Source of the DNA: Leptospira stimsonii
GTDB lineage: Bacteria; Spirochaetota; Leptospiria; Leptospirales; Leptospiraceae
Length of the DNA: 64,000 nt
Assembly (NCBI RefSeq): GCF_003545885.1
Contig: NZ_QHCT01000008.1
Location: forward strand, 99,615 to 163,614
Reading direction: 5' to 3'
Made by a program: the position numbers and the translations under genes. Shown here piece after piece: positions 54,238-64,000 of this stretch; position 1 is the stretch's first letter; each line of letters starts with the position of its first letter. The notes under the pieces are model-generated. The model was not told the DNA's origin. It did not search any database and saw only the letters and a list, made by a program, of their open reading frames with translations.

Positions 54238-54286
54238 AAAAAAGAATCGTCCAAGATTCTCAACAGATCTCGAACGATTCTTTTTC
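54238..54286 (-). terminator. Strong intrinsic terminator of the CARDB lipoprotein gene
   Basis: A 12-bp perfect stem: AAAAAGAATCGT (to 54250) with ACGATTCTTTTT (from 54274), and a loop of about 23 nt. Seen from the minus strand it follows the stop at 54306 by 20 bp. A- and T-rich on both sides, so it may also work on the plus strand. Confidence 0.7.
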
Positions 54287-54305
54287 TTAAAGTGGAAACA
54301 GAAAT

Positions 54306-55748
54306 TCAACCTGGATGGTTTTTACAATATCCTTCCGGAATTGAAATTTTCAATAAATTCTTATATCCGTTGTTACTCGTATCGGATTCTTGAATCCAAT
54401 TTCCACGATTGACTCGTAAATCGAAGGAATGAGCCCCTTCCATATACAAAGGATCTTTTGCTAAATAGTAAATCGGAAAAGTCACCGTAAGGGTTTGTTC
54501 GGGTTGGATCGCTTCGAGTCCGATACCATTCCCCCAAACACCGTTCCCCGCTCCCCAAACTTCACCGTTTGTATCGAGCGCATTTAGAAGACCAACGTGC
54601 AAGGCTTCGGAACTGGAAACTTTACCGATATTTTTCACTTCTGCCGTAACGAAAAGAATTGGCTTGCCTGAACTACACTTCATTCCACTCGGATAGATGG
54701 AAGCGCGTGGAATGATTAAGTCCGCTTTGTCTATCGAACCTACATTGATCTGAGTACAGGAAGTGTTGTTGCCTTTCATCGCTTCTTGCACCTTAGAACC
54801 CGGATCGATCCTTGCACAAAGGAAATATTTTCCGAAGGGAATATCTTTCGGAATCCAAACGCTTCCTTCGCTTACCCACGCGTGGGCTCCAGGAGTTAGA
54901 TTCGGAGTGTTACTGATTCTTCCACCGCTCAACAACGCGTCCTCCTTATAGACAGGTGAATATGGTGCATATCCTTCTGGGACATCGGTGTCTTTCGATA
55001 GAATTAGATCGACCATATAACCATCCTGGCTCGGATTGCTTCCCTTAGCGACGGCGTTTCCGATATTCACAACCTTAACACTCAAATTTTGACTCAAATC
55101 CTCACCGGGAAGAACATTCGTTACTCCGCTCACTGAAACGAGTAGATCCGCCGGTCCGGCTTTCATTTCCTGAGCACAGTCCATGGTCGAAAGCGAAATA
55201 AAATTATTATCGGTTCTCAATTCATTTCCACCGACAATCAAGGAACCCCGAATTTTAAACTCTTTGTTTTCATCCTCGATATTATGAATCGGAAAATTCA
55301 GAAGAAACGAAACATCTTGGGTTTCACCAGGAGCTAAATTTTTCAGAGTAAAAGAACCACCCTGTGATTGTTTCAAATTGGCCGTGTAATTTGCAGAAAT
55401 CAAATGGGATGGCCGTAGTTTCAAGGTTTCGTTTCCGATATTCTTTACCTTAAATGCAAAATAAACTTCACACTTACTTTTATCATTATCGTCTACATAA
55501 GTCGTTAGAAACGGATTTACGATAATTAAATCCGAACCGCTTTGCGACACTGAATTCGATTCCGATGAAAGAGGACCGCCTGAAAATTCAGAAGTGACGG
55601 TACCGTCGGCATGGGTGCCAGATTTTAAAAGCAAAAGAAGTAGAGAAGATGTATCTCCATCCTCTTTCCGATTCCCGCAACTAAAGAATAACCAAATTAG
55701 TGCCAGGATTACCGAACCCTTTCCTATTTTATTTCGAAAGATTTGCAT
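54306..55748 (-). CDS. Lipoprotein with CARDB-type repeat domains
   Basis: 480 residues. The frame extends to 55832, but ATG 55746-55748 has a strong GAGGAGGAAAG ribosome-binding site and gives a clean lipoprotein signal peptide ending in WLFFSCGN, so I chose it. The rest is three or so Ig-like CARDB domains with the pattern of parallel statements (VKNIGNETLKL, VVNIGNAVAKG, VKNIGKVSSSEAL) and repeated LRTDNN / GNNTSC / SDTSNN tails. CARDB is usually a cell-adhesion-type or extracellular domain, so it is a candidate surface lipoprotein. Confidence 0.9.
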   Translation of the reverse strand: MQIFRNKIGKGSVILALIWLFFSCGNRKEDGDTSSLLLLLLKSGTHADGTVTSEFSGGPLSSESNSVSQSGSDLIIVNPFLTTYVDDNDKSKCEVYFAFKVKNIGNETLKLRPSHLISANYTANLKQSQGGSFTLKNLAPGETQDVSFLLNFPIHNIEDENKEFKIRGSLIVGGNELRTDNNFISLSTMDCAQEMKAGPADLLVSVSGVTNVLPGEDLSQNLSVKVVNIGNAVAKGSNPSQDGYMVDLILSKDTDVPEGYAPYSPVYKEDALLSGGRISNTPNLTPGAHAWVSEGSVWIPKDIPFGKYFLCARIDPGSKVQEAMKGNNTSCTQINVGSIDKADLIIPRASIYPSGMKCSSGKPILFVTAEVKNIGKVSSSEALHVGLLNALDTNGEVWGAGNGVWGNGIGLEAIQPEQTLTVTFPIYYLAKDPLYMEGAHSFDLRVNRGNWIQESDTSNNGYKNLLKISIPEGYCKNHPG

Positions 55749-56108
55749 CTTTCCTCCTCGCTTCAAAAAGCTAATTGAACTTAACAATCTAAACGAAGAA
55801 TTCTCTGGAATGTGACAATGAATAGAGTTCAAGTTATAAGTTAATTTTATAAGTAAGAATTCAATTCCATTTGATTCTGAGGCTGAACCAATTGCGATCC
55901 TGTTTAGAGTCGCTGAAGACTCATTTCACTTTTAAAATTGGTTTAACAAACTGATAATAGCCGCCCAACAATGTGTTCCGCATTTCGAAAACGAAGGAAA
56001 GTGCAAATATTTCTTTCTTTCGGATCTTGACTTCCATGATGATGAGAGGAAGTTCTTAGAAAGATTTTTCCGAAAGGATCAAAGTGTACAACGAGCTTCG
56101 AGATTATT
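55749..56108. other. Intergenic region upstream of the CARDB lipoprotein gene
   Basis: 360 bp with the promoter for the minus-strand CARDB gene and the downstream flank of the DUF1343 gene. A 65-codon minus-strand frame at 55943-56140 is partly inside the DUF1343 gene and looks like chance. Nothing else recognised. Confidence 0.45.
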
Positions 56109-57275
56109 TTAATAGAGAACCTGCTCCATTCCATCCCCAATCCGCTTGCACTTTTTCTTCCAAGCAGATTCTTCTTCTTTCAAATATTCGAATACAATTA
56201 AATCCGAATGTTCCCCGTTGAGATAATCCAAAAGAAAACGATCTCCCACCAACAATTCGATCGCGGGACGATCGGAGCGAAATTCGTAAGCACCGTCGCG
56301 GAAGGCGAACTGTTTCGGATATTCTTCTCTCAATAATCGAATCAATTTCAGAGAAAAAAATAAGCTGTGGAACTTCTCCGGTTTTTTTAAAAGAATCTGA
56401 TAACCTCCGCAAATTTCATCCTTGTGTTTGTGAAACGTCGGTATGAACTTCAAAGGCCGAAGGACAAAACTCCCCTTCTGAAAATTCTCCAATTCCTTTC
56501 TGACCCTTTCGTTTCCCTCATCGATGTAAGGAGCACCGAATGTTTCAAACGGTCGAGTCGTTCCTCTACCTTCCGAAAGATTGGTCCCTTCCAGAAGACA
56601 CTGACCGGAATAAACATAACACGTGGAAATAAAAGGGATATTCGGAGAAGGAGGAATCCATAATAATTCGGAATCCTCTTTTGAATACCAACCCTCTTTG
56701 ACGACTCTCATCTTTAGATTCAGAGAAAATTCTTCCTTATAATAGGTAAGCAGTTCTCCGGGCGAAAGTCCGTGTCGATGTAAGACACTTCTTACTCCTA
56801 CGAAAGATTCGAATTCTTCTTGAAGAGGAGTTCCTTCGATTCTTCTTCCCGCCGGATTGGGAGAATCCAAAACCAGAACGGAAATTTCTTCTTTCCCAGA
56901 GTTGTTCCATTTCGCGATTTCTTCCAAAAAATAGTAAGCGGTCGTCAAGAATGTATAATAGCGCGCCCCCGTGTCTCGAATGTCGATGATGACGAGATCC
57001 AAACCTTCCAAGGAAAAACTACTCGGCACCAGACTGGATTCCGTATCTCCGTAGAGGTTAATGAATTCCACACCCTCTAAATTGTATCTGAGATGAGAAC
57101 CTGAAACTTGATCCTGAAGTTCGGCGAAAAGTCCGTGTTCCGGTAAGAAGATTTTCTTAAGATCATAACGTTTGTGAACGGTCTGAAAGTGATATTCTCC
57201 ATCAAGCCCGAAGGCGCTTTGATTGGTGATCATTCCGATTCTGGAAACACGAAGAAGCTTTTCGATTTTATTCAT
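56109..57275 (-). CDS. DUF1343 protein, NamZ-type exo-beta-N-acetylmuramidase
   Basis: 388 residues. DUF1343 members include NamZ, an exo-N-acetylmuramidase of peptidoglycan recycling. Motifs visible: [36 protein letters not shown] (the D-x-G-x-R-x-Y-T site), [15 protein letters not shown] and [15 protein letters not shown]. No signal peptide, whereas characterised NamZ are secreted, so it may act inside the cell on recycled muropeptides. The ATG is at 57273-57275. Monocistronic. Confidence 0.86.
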   Translation of the reverse strand: MNKIEKLLRVSRIGMITNQSAFGLDGEYHFQTVHKRYDLKKIFLPEHGLFAELQDQVSGSHLRYNLEGVEFINLYGDTESSLVPSSFSLEGLDLVIIDIRDTGARYYTFLTTAYYFLEEIAKWNNSGKEEISVLVLDSPNPAGRRIEGTPLQEEFESFVGVRSVLHRHGLSPGELLTYYKEEFSLNLKMRVVKEGWYSKEDSELLWIPPSPNIPFISTCYVYSGQCLLEGTNLSEGRGTTRPFETFGAPYIDEGNERVRKELENFQKGSFVLRPLKFIPTFHKHKDEICGGYQILLKKPEKFHSLFFSLKLIRLLREEYPKQFAFRDGAYEFRSDRPAIELLVGDRFLLDYLNGEHSDLIVFEYLKEEESAWKKKCKRIGDGMEQVLY

Positions 57276-57436
57276 CGTTCTTTATGGTTTTCAGGAGGCA
57301 TAAGGAGTCAAGTTTTCCAAGAATCGAACACAATTCTTCTCTTTGAAATCTGGTTTTTTCTCGAGCCTTGAAAAAAAGTGTTTTCCATACGGGTTAGGAA
57401 TAGTTTCTTTTTCATTTAACCTTCGATAATCTAACT

Positions 57437-59962
57437 ATGGCATTTGATTCCTCAGTTCCACAACAACAAGCCCAGGCTCCCGCAGGAACTCTCCTGTTTC
57501 CGGAGGGTTCTCCCGCAAATACTTTAAACGTGCTTCACAGTGGAACGGTTCGTTATTTGACCGAAATCCCTGGCGGAAGAAAATTAGAACTTTTCAAACT
57601 CAACGGCGCGAATCTCACACCGGGTTCCGTTGCCCTTTTTACAAGCGGTAGATATCCCTTTCATCTCCAAGCGGAAGAAGCCTGTGTCATCTCTACCTAT
57701 GCGATGAATTCTCAAACCATCGCGAAGAGCATCGGCTCCCGAGTTTCTTTAGGAATGATGGTGGCAAGAACCCTTCTCAGGGAAGTCACAGAGCTTTTTA
57801 AAAAGGCGAATCAAATCCGAAAGATCACCTCTGAAATCGAGAAGGTGAACGATAACCTTTCCATTCTCTATTATCAATTCAATCCGAGTGTTTTCCCGGA
57901 TATCAAGCCCGGTTCTCCGATTCCGGAAGTTTCGGCGGACGTCGTGGACCCTGTGATGCGTCTTTGCCGGGAGAATCTGAAATTATTTTTTGACAACGGT
58001 GGTCTTCTTCCCGACCGACCGAGCCCGCAATTCTTAGAAGAAGAACACGAATCCCAGCTCACGCGACTTTATCCCGAAGAAATCGATTTTCAAGACGGAG
58101 AATTCAGTTTTATCCGAAAACTCGTCCTCCAAGACGCTAAGATTCTAAACGCTCTTTTCACCGCAGATCCTTCGATGCTCACCTACGTTTGTATCAAACT
58201 CGCGAACGTTCTGGATCAGATTTCCGGAATTCTCAAAACTTGTCTCACGGATTTGGACGATGCGTTCCGGCTCTTCTTCGTGGGAGAAAACAGCCTCGTA
58301 GAAAAATTCTATCTCATCCTGGACATCACTTCTTCCGGTTACGGAACCGCTCCCGCAGAATTCGTGATCCCCGTTCTCGGAGCCGTCGCGGGAAAAATTG
58401 AAAAGTATAAGAATGGTCATCATGCACTTTTCGGCGTTCCCGTCACAGGAATTTCGCCTAACGCAGGTGCCTTTCAGACAAAGGCGGGCGCCCTCGCGAA
58501 AAAGATGGAAGAGAGCGCTCCTAAAACCGCGGCCCCTACTTCTTCAGCGATAACGGCGGGTGTCGACGTGGAAGCGATCCGCAAAGAACTAGACAACTCC
58601 GCGTCCGTCATCATTCAATTCTCCGGCCTCGATGCGGAAAGAGTCAAAGAATTCTCCGCCCTGATGGTGAAAGTAAAAAGTCTGAAGAACCCACTCGATC
58701 CGGAAGGAGACATCCGAAAGGTTCGGAGAACTTTAGGAAGACACTATTGGGACATGTATCAGGCCTGCTTTATGAAATACATGAATATGAATCGGAACGT
58801 CCCAAAGGCCGTCGATCTCATGTTAAAATACGGTTTCTTCGACGAGACGATGGTGGATGATTCTCAGATCGCCTTCATGTACACTCACAAAGACGCTTTA
58901 AATTCCGTTTCGGATATTCCGATTTCCATAGGTACGGAATGGTTAGAAAGAATTTATAAGAGAGAGATCCCTACATCTTTGGATGAGATGGGACAAAACT
59001 TTTTCGAAAAAGTGAAGATGGAAAACAGAACCATCAACATCAAAAAAGAATCGGATATTCCTCCCGAACTTGATAATCCGGATACGAGGTTGAAGTTTGA
59101 GTTCGCGTCTTTATACGAGGCAAACGTTAGACTCACTTCGGGAAGCCCTGCGACTCACTTTCCGATTCTAACAAAATTTCACAGCCAGATGGCGATCGAT
59201 AAGTCCTATGTTTCTAAAAAAATTCTTACCGACGTGATTCACGATCTGATGGCGATCGATTACTCGGTTTTTCATAGGGAAGTCATCTACAATAACAACG
59301 AGTTGGGAATCACAAAAGAATTTATTCAGAGATGTGTGATTCCCGATTTTATCTTAGTTCCATCGATCGGAACTAAGGTTATGATGTGGCAGGATCTTTC
59401 GGTGCATAGAGGTGCCGGCTCCAAAGAAAGCCCGGGAAGAATCGTCGTTCCGATTTTTTCCCAAGGCGATTTGAAGACGATGATCTCCGATGCGCTCGCG
59501 GCTTTCCGTTGGGAACTTACAAAATCGATTCTCGGCGCGGAATGGAACAACGTGGGGAACCCTTCGATCACGGCAGACTATACGGATTACATTCAGTTCT
59601 TTAAGAAGAATAAGGACCTTTCAATCGAAATCAAAGAGAAACTCGCTGGAGATTTTAAACGTTTTCGAAACGACAGGGATATCTTTGCAAACGATTATCA
59701 GCTTTGGATCAAATACGAATCGGACGGAGTCCAGAGACTCAATAAGGTTGTAAGAAGTATTTTTTACCGCCACATTCCTTTCAGCAGACCGATTCGAGAA
59801 AAAGTCGCGAAAACACCGGCCTTTGGAGAAATTCACAACCGCTTTATCAATATTCGAAATCGTAAATATACGGAATTGGAAAACCGTTATAAAAAGTATC
59901 TCAACGCGTTAGGCTCCCTTCCTGATCCTTTGCGTGAGAATCTAGAATTCTACCGCGTTTAA
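57437..59962 (+). CDS. Large protein with an N-terminal cyclic-nucleotide-binding-like domain
   Basis: 841 residues. Residues ~15-110 resemble a Crp/cNMP-binding domain ([20 protein letters not shown], then GTVRYLTEI and FLTSGRYPF-like turns). The Glu-Arg phosphate motif of typical cyclic-nucleotide binders is not clear, so a ligand is unproven. The other ~700 residues are mostly helical and I recognise no family. There is an Ala/Pro-rich linker near 360-375. No signal peptide or TM helix. A regulator or scaffold is possible. Confidence 0.72.
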   Translation: MAFDSSVPQQQAQAPAGTLLFPEGSPANTLNVLHSGTVRYLTEIPGGRKLELFKLNGANLTPGSVALFTSGRYPFHLQAEEACVISTYAMNSQTIAKSIGSRVSLGMMVARTLLREVTELFKKANQIRKITSEIEKVNDNLSILYYQFNPSVFPDIKPGSPIPEVSADVVDPVMRLCRENLKLFFDNGGLLPDRPSPQFLEEEHESQLTRLYPEEIDFQDGEFSFIRKLVLQDAKILNALFTADPSMLTYVCIKLANVLDQISGILKTCLTDLDDAFRLFFVGENSLVEKFYLILDITSSGYGTAPAEFVIPVLGAVAGKIEKYKNGHHALFGVPVTGISPNAGAFQTKAGALAKKMEESAPKTAAPTSSAITAGVDVEAIRKELDNSASVIIQFSGLDAERVKEFSALMVKVKSLKNPLDPEGDIRKVRRTLGRHYWDMYQACFMKYMNMNRNVPKAVDLMLKYGFFDETMVDDSQIAFMYTHKDALNSVSDIPISIGTEWLERIYKREIPTSLDEMGQNFFEKVKMENRTINIKKESDIPPELDNPDTRLKFEFASLYEANVRLTSGSPATHFPILTKFHSQMAIDKSYVSKKILTDVIHDLMAIDYSVFHREVIYNNNELGITKEFIQRCVIPDFILVPSIGTKVMMWQDLSVHRGAGSKESPGRIVVPIFSQGDLKTMISDALAAFRWELTKSILGAEWNNVGNPSITADYTDYIQFFKKNKDLSIEIKEKLAGDFKRFRNDRDIFANDYQLWIKYESDGVQRLNKVVRSIFYRHIPFSRPIREKVAKTPAFGEIHNRFINIRNRKYTELENRYKKYLNALGSLPDPLRENLEFYRV

Positions 59963-59977
59963 GATCCTCTCTTTTCG

Positions 59978-60005
59978 AAAAGCAAAGACTTACGTTTCTG
60001 CTTTT
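59978..60005 (+). terminator. Possible terminator after the 841-residue gene
   Basis: AAAAGCA pairs with TGCTTTT around a 14-nt loop, 15 bp after the stop at 59962. The 3' flank (AGTAAG) is not a T run, so it is weak. Confidence 0.35.
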
Positions 60006-60053
60006 AGTAAGAACCAACAATGACGGGTGGAGTGTGGACTATAAATCCCGCCT

Positions 60054-61590
60054 GCGTTTATACGAACTTCGCGTACCCTTTGGATGAGAATTGTATCCAA
60101 CATTGAAAGTTACGTAGGAGTTATGAAAGATAACAGTATTGCTGAAAAATTTCGCGTGCGTTTATACGAACTTCGCACAACTGCCCATGTAGAATAGAGT
60201 CTTGATTTGTAAATTACGTGGGACTTAACTAACATTGAAAGAGACGTTGGAGCTACGAGAGAAACGTATTTCTAAAAAATTCCGCCTGCGTTTATACGAA
60301 CTTCGCGTAACTACCTGAAGGAGAATCGTGCCTAACGTTGAAAGATACGCCGGATCTTCGAGAGAAACGTATTTCTGAAAAATTCCGCCTGCGTTTATAC
60401 GAACTTCGCATAACTACCTGAAGGAGAATCGAACCTTACTTTGAAAGATACGCCGGATCCACGAGAGAAACGTATTTCTGAAAAATTCCGCCTGCGCTTA
60501 TACGAACTTCGAATAACTACCTCGAGGAGAATCGAGCCTTACTTTGAAAGTTACGTCGGAGCAACGACGGAAAAGGCTTTGATTAAGTTTCGCTTGTGCG
60601 TTTATACGAACTTCTTAAAGCTCGCTACCGCCACTCAATTCAAATTTTCTTCTCAACCAGAATCTTCAATATTAGGAAATCAATTTTTTTGAAAGTTGAG
60701 CACGTTTAGGCGAATGTTAAACACGGACATGTTCGAACGCGATCGCTTGAAATCTCGAGCAAGCAATTAAAGTTAGCCCTGAACTGATACGAACTTTGCA
60801 TAAATCTTTTGAAAGTGAATCGAGTCTTGCATTTTAAATTACGTTGGAGCTACGAGAGAAAGGTATTGCTGAAAATTTTCGCAGCATTTATAATACGAAC
60901 ATCGCATAACGACGTCAACGGGGGCCCAGCTTTTATACGAACATCATATAAAAGCACCAAGGAGAAATGAGCCTTACTTTGAGGGTTAAGTGGGACCTAC
61001 GAATACGGATTGCTTAAAACCTGCGCCTGCGTTTATACGACCTTCGCATAACCGCCCATGGAGAATCGAGTCTTGATTTGTAGGTACGTCGAATCTACGA
61101 GAGACAACGTTATTCAAAAAGCCGCGCAAGTGCGTTTAGGCGAACTTCGCGTAAAACGCGAAAGTGGATCGAGTCTGGCATTTTAAATTACGTTGGAGCT
61201 ATTAAAGATAACAGTATTGCTAAAAACCTGCGCCTGCGCTTATACGAACTTCGCATAACGACGCCTTGGGGAATCGAGCCTTACTTTGATAGCAAGGTCG
61301 GAGCAACGACAAACAAGGACTCTCCTAAAAGTTCCCTTTTTGCGCTTAGGCAAACTTTGTATAACTACGCCAAGTAGACGAATCAGGTCTTATTTTGTAA
61401 ATTCGGTCGAAACTACGAAGGATACGGACTTTGCTAAAAATTCCCACTGGGTTTAGACGAACATCGCATAGTCCCGCATACTACGATATCTACGGAAAAC
61501 AGTAAAATTGTCATACTTCTTACAATTCTTAAAATGTATAAAAACACTGCGGTTCTTGGTGTTTAGGCGAACTTGGCATAAATTACGCCC
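60054..61590. repeat. Degenerate repeat array, period about 103 bp, some 15 copies
   Basis: The core GCGTTTATACGAACTTCGCA, or a variant, occurs at 60054, 60158, 60288, 60391, 60494, 60598, 60704 (weak), 60786 (weak), 60886 (weak), 60936 (weak), 61029, 61132, 61236, 61346 and on to about 61561. Most intervals are 103-104 bp. Full units also share GAAGGAGAATCG, then GAGCCTTACTTTGAAAG, TTACGTNGGAGCTACGAGAG and a KATTGCTGAAAA-like piece. TATACGAA-C-TTCGCATA is itself a near-perfect dyad. Short chance ORFs (e.g. 60441-60692) follow the repeat and are not real. No gene is seen from 59963 to 61731. Confidence 0.88.
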
Positions 61591-61731
61591 GGTCTTTCTT
61601 TATAAATTACGTCTGACCAATGACTATCACTTTGCTGAAAATCGTATGACCCCGAAGTTAAGAAAACTCAAAAGAGCGCGAGCAAATCCGAACATCTTTC
61701 AATAACAAAGATCTTTGCAGATACAAGGAGC

Positions 61732-62418
61732 CTAAATCTCTTCTAGGAGATAGGGGCGCGTATATTCTCGGATGATCTCGACGACGAATCTTCCCCAGCT
61801 CTTCGGATCATTCTGCGAGATTTCGATTTGTTTGATCTTTGGGAAGTACGGTTGCGGCTTAAAAAGACTGTGAGAGAGTTCGATCGCGCGAAGATAATTA
61901 TCGACTCGTTTTACTCTTACAAAGTTTAAAAGTTCGGATTGAACTTGGCTCTGAGGAATATAACCGATAATGATCAATTTCGGGAAGAGCGATTTTTTCA
62001 AAAGGTTGATGAATTCTCCAAAACTATCCACGCGGTCGATAAAACCCTCATAAGCTCCTCCACCGAGGTTCATGATCTGAGTTACGATATCCATCGTGAA
62101 AGAGACTCCTTCTGCGGAAGTCATATCCGAAATGATTACAATTCCTTCGTCCGGCTGGAAGGTCTTAAACATCTGATTACCTTTGAACTGTCTTCTCAGA
62201 AGTTTCGCCGCTGAAATATCAATCTCAGCCGCTTTAGCCAGAAGGGCTTTTCCATTCGAGTCAAGAATCGGTTCTCTTGTTATAAGATATCTCTTTTTGG
62301 CGGCGTTTTGGTTCATCACCCGAAAGGCCTTTACTTTCTCTTCGATCTCGTCCAGAGAACAATATCCGATTTTTAATACGTTCTCTCTTGACCTTTTCTC
62401 TAACTCTGTATCTTCCAT
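61732..62418 (-). CDS. Hypothetical protein, 228 residues
   Basis: No family recognised. Soluble, mixed alpha/beta: [20 protein letters not shown], then [57 protein letters not shown] at 62418. The gene ends just after the big repeat array. It is divergent from the lipoprotein gene at 62583, with 164 bp between. Codon use and amphipathic pattern look real. Confidence 0.75.
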   Translation of the reverse strand: MEDTELEKRSRENVLKIGYCSLDEIEEKVKAFRVMNQNAAKKRYLITREPILDSNGKALLAKAAEIDISAAKLLRRQFKGNQMFKTFQPDEGIVIISDMTSAEGVSFTMDIVTQIMNLGGGAYEGFIDRVDSFGEFINLLKKSLFPKLIIIGYIPQSQVQSELLNFVRVKRVDNYLRAIELSHSLFKPQPYFPKIKQIEISQNDPKSWGRFVVEIIREYTRPYLLEEI

Positions 62419-62582
62419 ATGAAGTTTTAGGGATGGTACGACTCGAAAATCGAGGTCCGAACTAGTTACCCTTATCCCATTTTATCATAACATTTAATTT
62501 ATTTTGAACAACTCGCTTCTCGCCAAACGAGAAACAAGATTAAAACACTTGCGCCTTATTTCCATTTTTTCTGAATGGAATC

Positions 62583-63050
62583 ATGCATCCGGAAACGGAA
62601 AAATTGTCCCGATTTCGCATATTTTTACGGATTGCGAAGATTCTTCCGGTACTGATTCTACTTTCCACTCTTTTTTCTTGTGAGTCTGTAGAATTTATCC
62701 CGGAAACGGTTCTCAGAGAAGAATTCGGTTTTTCTCATAAATCCTCCTGGGAAGAAATTGAAATTCGAAATTCTTCTCCTCCGAAACCCTATCGAACGTA
62801 TGGGAAAATTCTCATCCGAACGTTCGTAAATGGAAAGGTCCCAGATTATCTGATTGTGTCTCTGAAGAAGGAACTTTTTACAAATCATATGGACGGTGTG
62901 ATCTTTACCGGGAGAGGAATTGTAAGCGTCCCTCCGACTTTGGTTCAATCCGGAAACGGGGATGGGAACACAGTCGCCATTGGATATGTGAACAACGAAA
63001 TGGGAGTGATCGAAGGAGTCGCCTACCGTTATAAGGATGAGCGAAGGTAA
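62583..63050 (+). CDS. Small lipoprotein, 155 residues
   Basis: Signal peptide [18 protein letters not shown] with lipobox LSTLFSC, so it is probably lipidated at Cys33. The mature part ([20 protein letters not shown], ... [20 protein letters not shown]) has no family I recognise; it is beta-rich and slightly basic. TGGAA upstream of ATG 62583. Eleven bp separate its stop from the next gene, so they are probably one operon. Confidence 0.8.
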   Translation: MHPETEKLSRFRIFLRIAKILPVLILLSTLFSCESVEFIPETVLREEFGFSHKSSWEEIEIRNSSPPKPYRTYGKILIRTFVNGKVPDYLIVSLKKELFTNHMDGVIFTGRGIVSVPPTLVQSGNGDGNTVAIGYVNNEMGVIEGVAYRYKDERR

Positions 63051-63061
63051 ACGAAAAATCC

Positions 63062-63586
63062 ATGAGTGAATTGGAAAAAAAATCCCCTAGGAGATTTAAC
63101 AGTGAGATCTACGTCGATGCGGAAGATCGTTGGATTTTCAACGGGAATAGAATCATCCAGAAAGAAGTTTTAACTTATTTTCGAAAAAATCTTCGCGAGG
63201 ACGAATTCGGTGTCTACATAGACAATCGATTCGGTGAACTTTCCGAAAACGGTTATGTGGAATTGAACGGCTATCCGATTCACCTCACTTCCTGTAGAGA
63301 AGTCGATGGAACGTTAGTCTTTCATTCAGAGGCCGACTTAAATTTCTCTCTCAAGAATTTGTCATTTTTTTTAGATGCAAAAGGTTGTCTCTTTGCGCGA
63401 ACAGGACTGAATCAAAAATTAAAGTTTAGGCCCGATCGGAATTGTCTTTCGGATCTGAGTCCATTTTTAGAAGAATCCGAGAACGGTTTTGAAATTTGTT
63501 TTCAAGGAGAAAAAATCCGAATTCCGGATTCCGGCGAAACGCCGCACGTCCCCATACCGATCGAATTCATTTCTCAGATATCTTAA
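63062..63586 (+). CDS. Hypothetical protein, possibly DUF1285-like
   Basis: 174 residues. The pattern [20 protein letters not shown], then [20 protein letters not shown] and [18 protein letters not shown] resembles DUF1285/DUF4505 proteins, but I have no other support. Soluble, no signal. It is downstream of the small lipoprotein gene and immediately upstream of the last repeat array. Confidence 0.55.
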   Translation: MSELEKKSPRRFNSEIYVDAEDRWIFNGNRIIQKEVLTYFRKNLREDEFGVYIDNRFGELSENGYVELNGYPIHLTSCREVDGTLVFHSEADLNFSLKNLSFFLDAKGCLFARTGLNQKLKFRPDRNCLSDLSPFLEESENGFEICFQGEKIRIPDSGETPHVPIPIEFISQIS

Positions 63587-63762
63587 AGAAAATCCATTTG
63601 ATTTCGGTCCTTTTTTAGAATCCCAGAGAAATCGAAAAACAATTCTCTCCTTATCCAAGGTTCCTAAAAAAAGAACAAGGAGGTCTCTCAAAATCTTTAG
63701 AAAAGCAATTTTGAATTGGAGAATTCTGCGTGAAGAGGGCTTTCACCATTTTGCGAGTTTTT

Positions 63763-64000
63763 GCGTTTATATGCACTTCGCACAAAAACAACTTTGAAGG
63801 AGAATCTGGCGTTTATACGCACTTCGCACAATAGCAACCTTGGAGGAGAATTTGGCGTTTATAGAACTTCGCACAAAAACAACTTTGAAGGAGAATTTTG
63901 CGTTTATATGAACTTCGTACAAAAACAACTTTGAAGGAGAATTTTGCGTTTATACGAACTTCGTACAAAAACAACTTTGAAGGAGAATTTTGCGTTTATA
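63763..64000. repeat. 46-bp tandem repeat array running off the window
   Basis: GCGTTTAT starts at 63763, 63809, 63855, 63900, 63946 and 63992: a period of 45-46 bp. One unit is GCGTTTATACGAACTTCGTA followed by CAAAAACAACTTTGAAGG, then AGAATTTT. The first copies carry CGC for CGT and ACGC for ACGA; the last ones are nearly identical. The copy number is unknown because the array is cut. It is a VNTR-type locus. The 176 bp before it hold no gene. Confidence 0.9.

Noticed and set aside
60441..60692. An 83-residue frame inside the 103-bp array
   Set aside because: The peptide is just repeat units translated (LRLYELR, LCVYTNF); it has no family and its frame is broken in other copies.
60054..61590. 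CRISPR or insertion sequence
   Set aside because: The sequence between cores is conserved rather than unique, and there is no transposase frame or terminal inverted repeat pair.
63763..64000. CRISPR array
   Set aside because: Units are contiguous 46-bp copies with no unique spacers, and no cas gene is present.

Overview
The window looks like one contig from a pathogenic-clade Leptospira. The evidence is a frameshifted DUF1564 gene (a family I know mainly as a Leptospira paralogue group), Leptospira-type lipoproteins, a hybrid kinase/AAA/GAF/SpoIIE regulator, 46-bp VNTR-like repeats and spirochaete-style gene order. Base composition looks moderate by eye, higher than I would expect for L. interrogans. 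I cannot name the species from sequence alone.

Layout. 1-5.7 kb holds ABC transport genes: the end of a sulfate permease operon (cysW-cysA) facing a molybdate operon (modB-modA-modC), then a FadL-type outer-membrane porin. 5.8-12.9 kb is a tight three-gene unit: an MpaB/DUF2236-type oxygenase, a small polytopic protein that resembles transmembrane terpene cyclases, and a 1763-residue regulator with an apparently dead kinase domain and a SpoIIE phosphatase. 13-15.9 kb has pdxH, a DUF4349 lipoprotein, an ankyrin-repeat protein and a 52-residue duplicate of the DUF4349 membrane tail. 16-28.1 kb is one long minus-strand run: lolA-rodZ-rimO-pgsA-trpD-yajC-X-secD-secF-ribD-ribE-ribBA. It combines envelope biogenesis, Sec translocation and riboflavin synthesis, with several overlapping starts and stops. 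ftsK follows at 29-32 kb.

32-40 kb is accessory. It contains a 134-bp tandem repeat array, a frameshifted DUF1349 gene, an LLM flavin oxidoreductase with an SDR, small unknown genes, dut, and an island of two orphan genes, one with nuclease-like motifs. 40-50 kb is the classical translation and RNA cluster, read on the minus strand: rimP-nusA-infB-rbfA-truB-rpsO-pnp-M16 peptidase. 50-60 kb has a lipoprotein, the NAD(P)HX repair enzyme, a membrane protein, a VOC protein, a CARDB lipoprotein, a NamZ/DUF1343 protein and an 841-residue cyclic-nucleotide-binding-like protein. 60-61.6 kb is a degenerate array with a period near 103 bp. The window ends with small genes and a 46-bp tandem array that runs off the edge.

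The most striking non-coding signal is a palindromic core (GCGTTTA-NN-CGAACTTCG). It recurs in all three arrays, despite their different unit lengths (134, about 103 and 46 bp), and in a single copy near 37.65 kb. The most interesting gene group is the FadL / MpaB-like oxygenase / terpene-cyclase-like / SpoIIE regulator locus. It could be an undescribed pathway for a hydrophobic metabolite; that is inference only.
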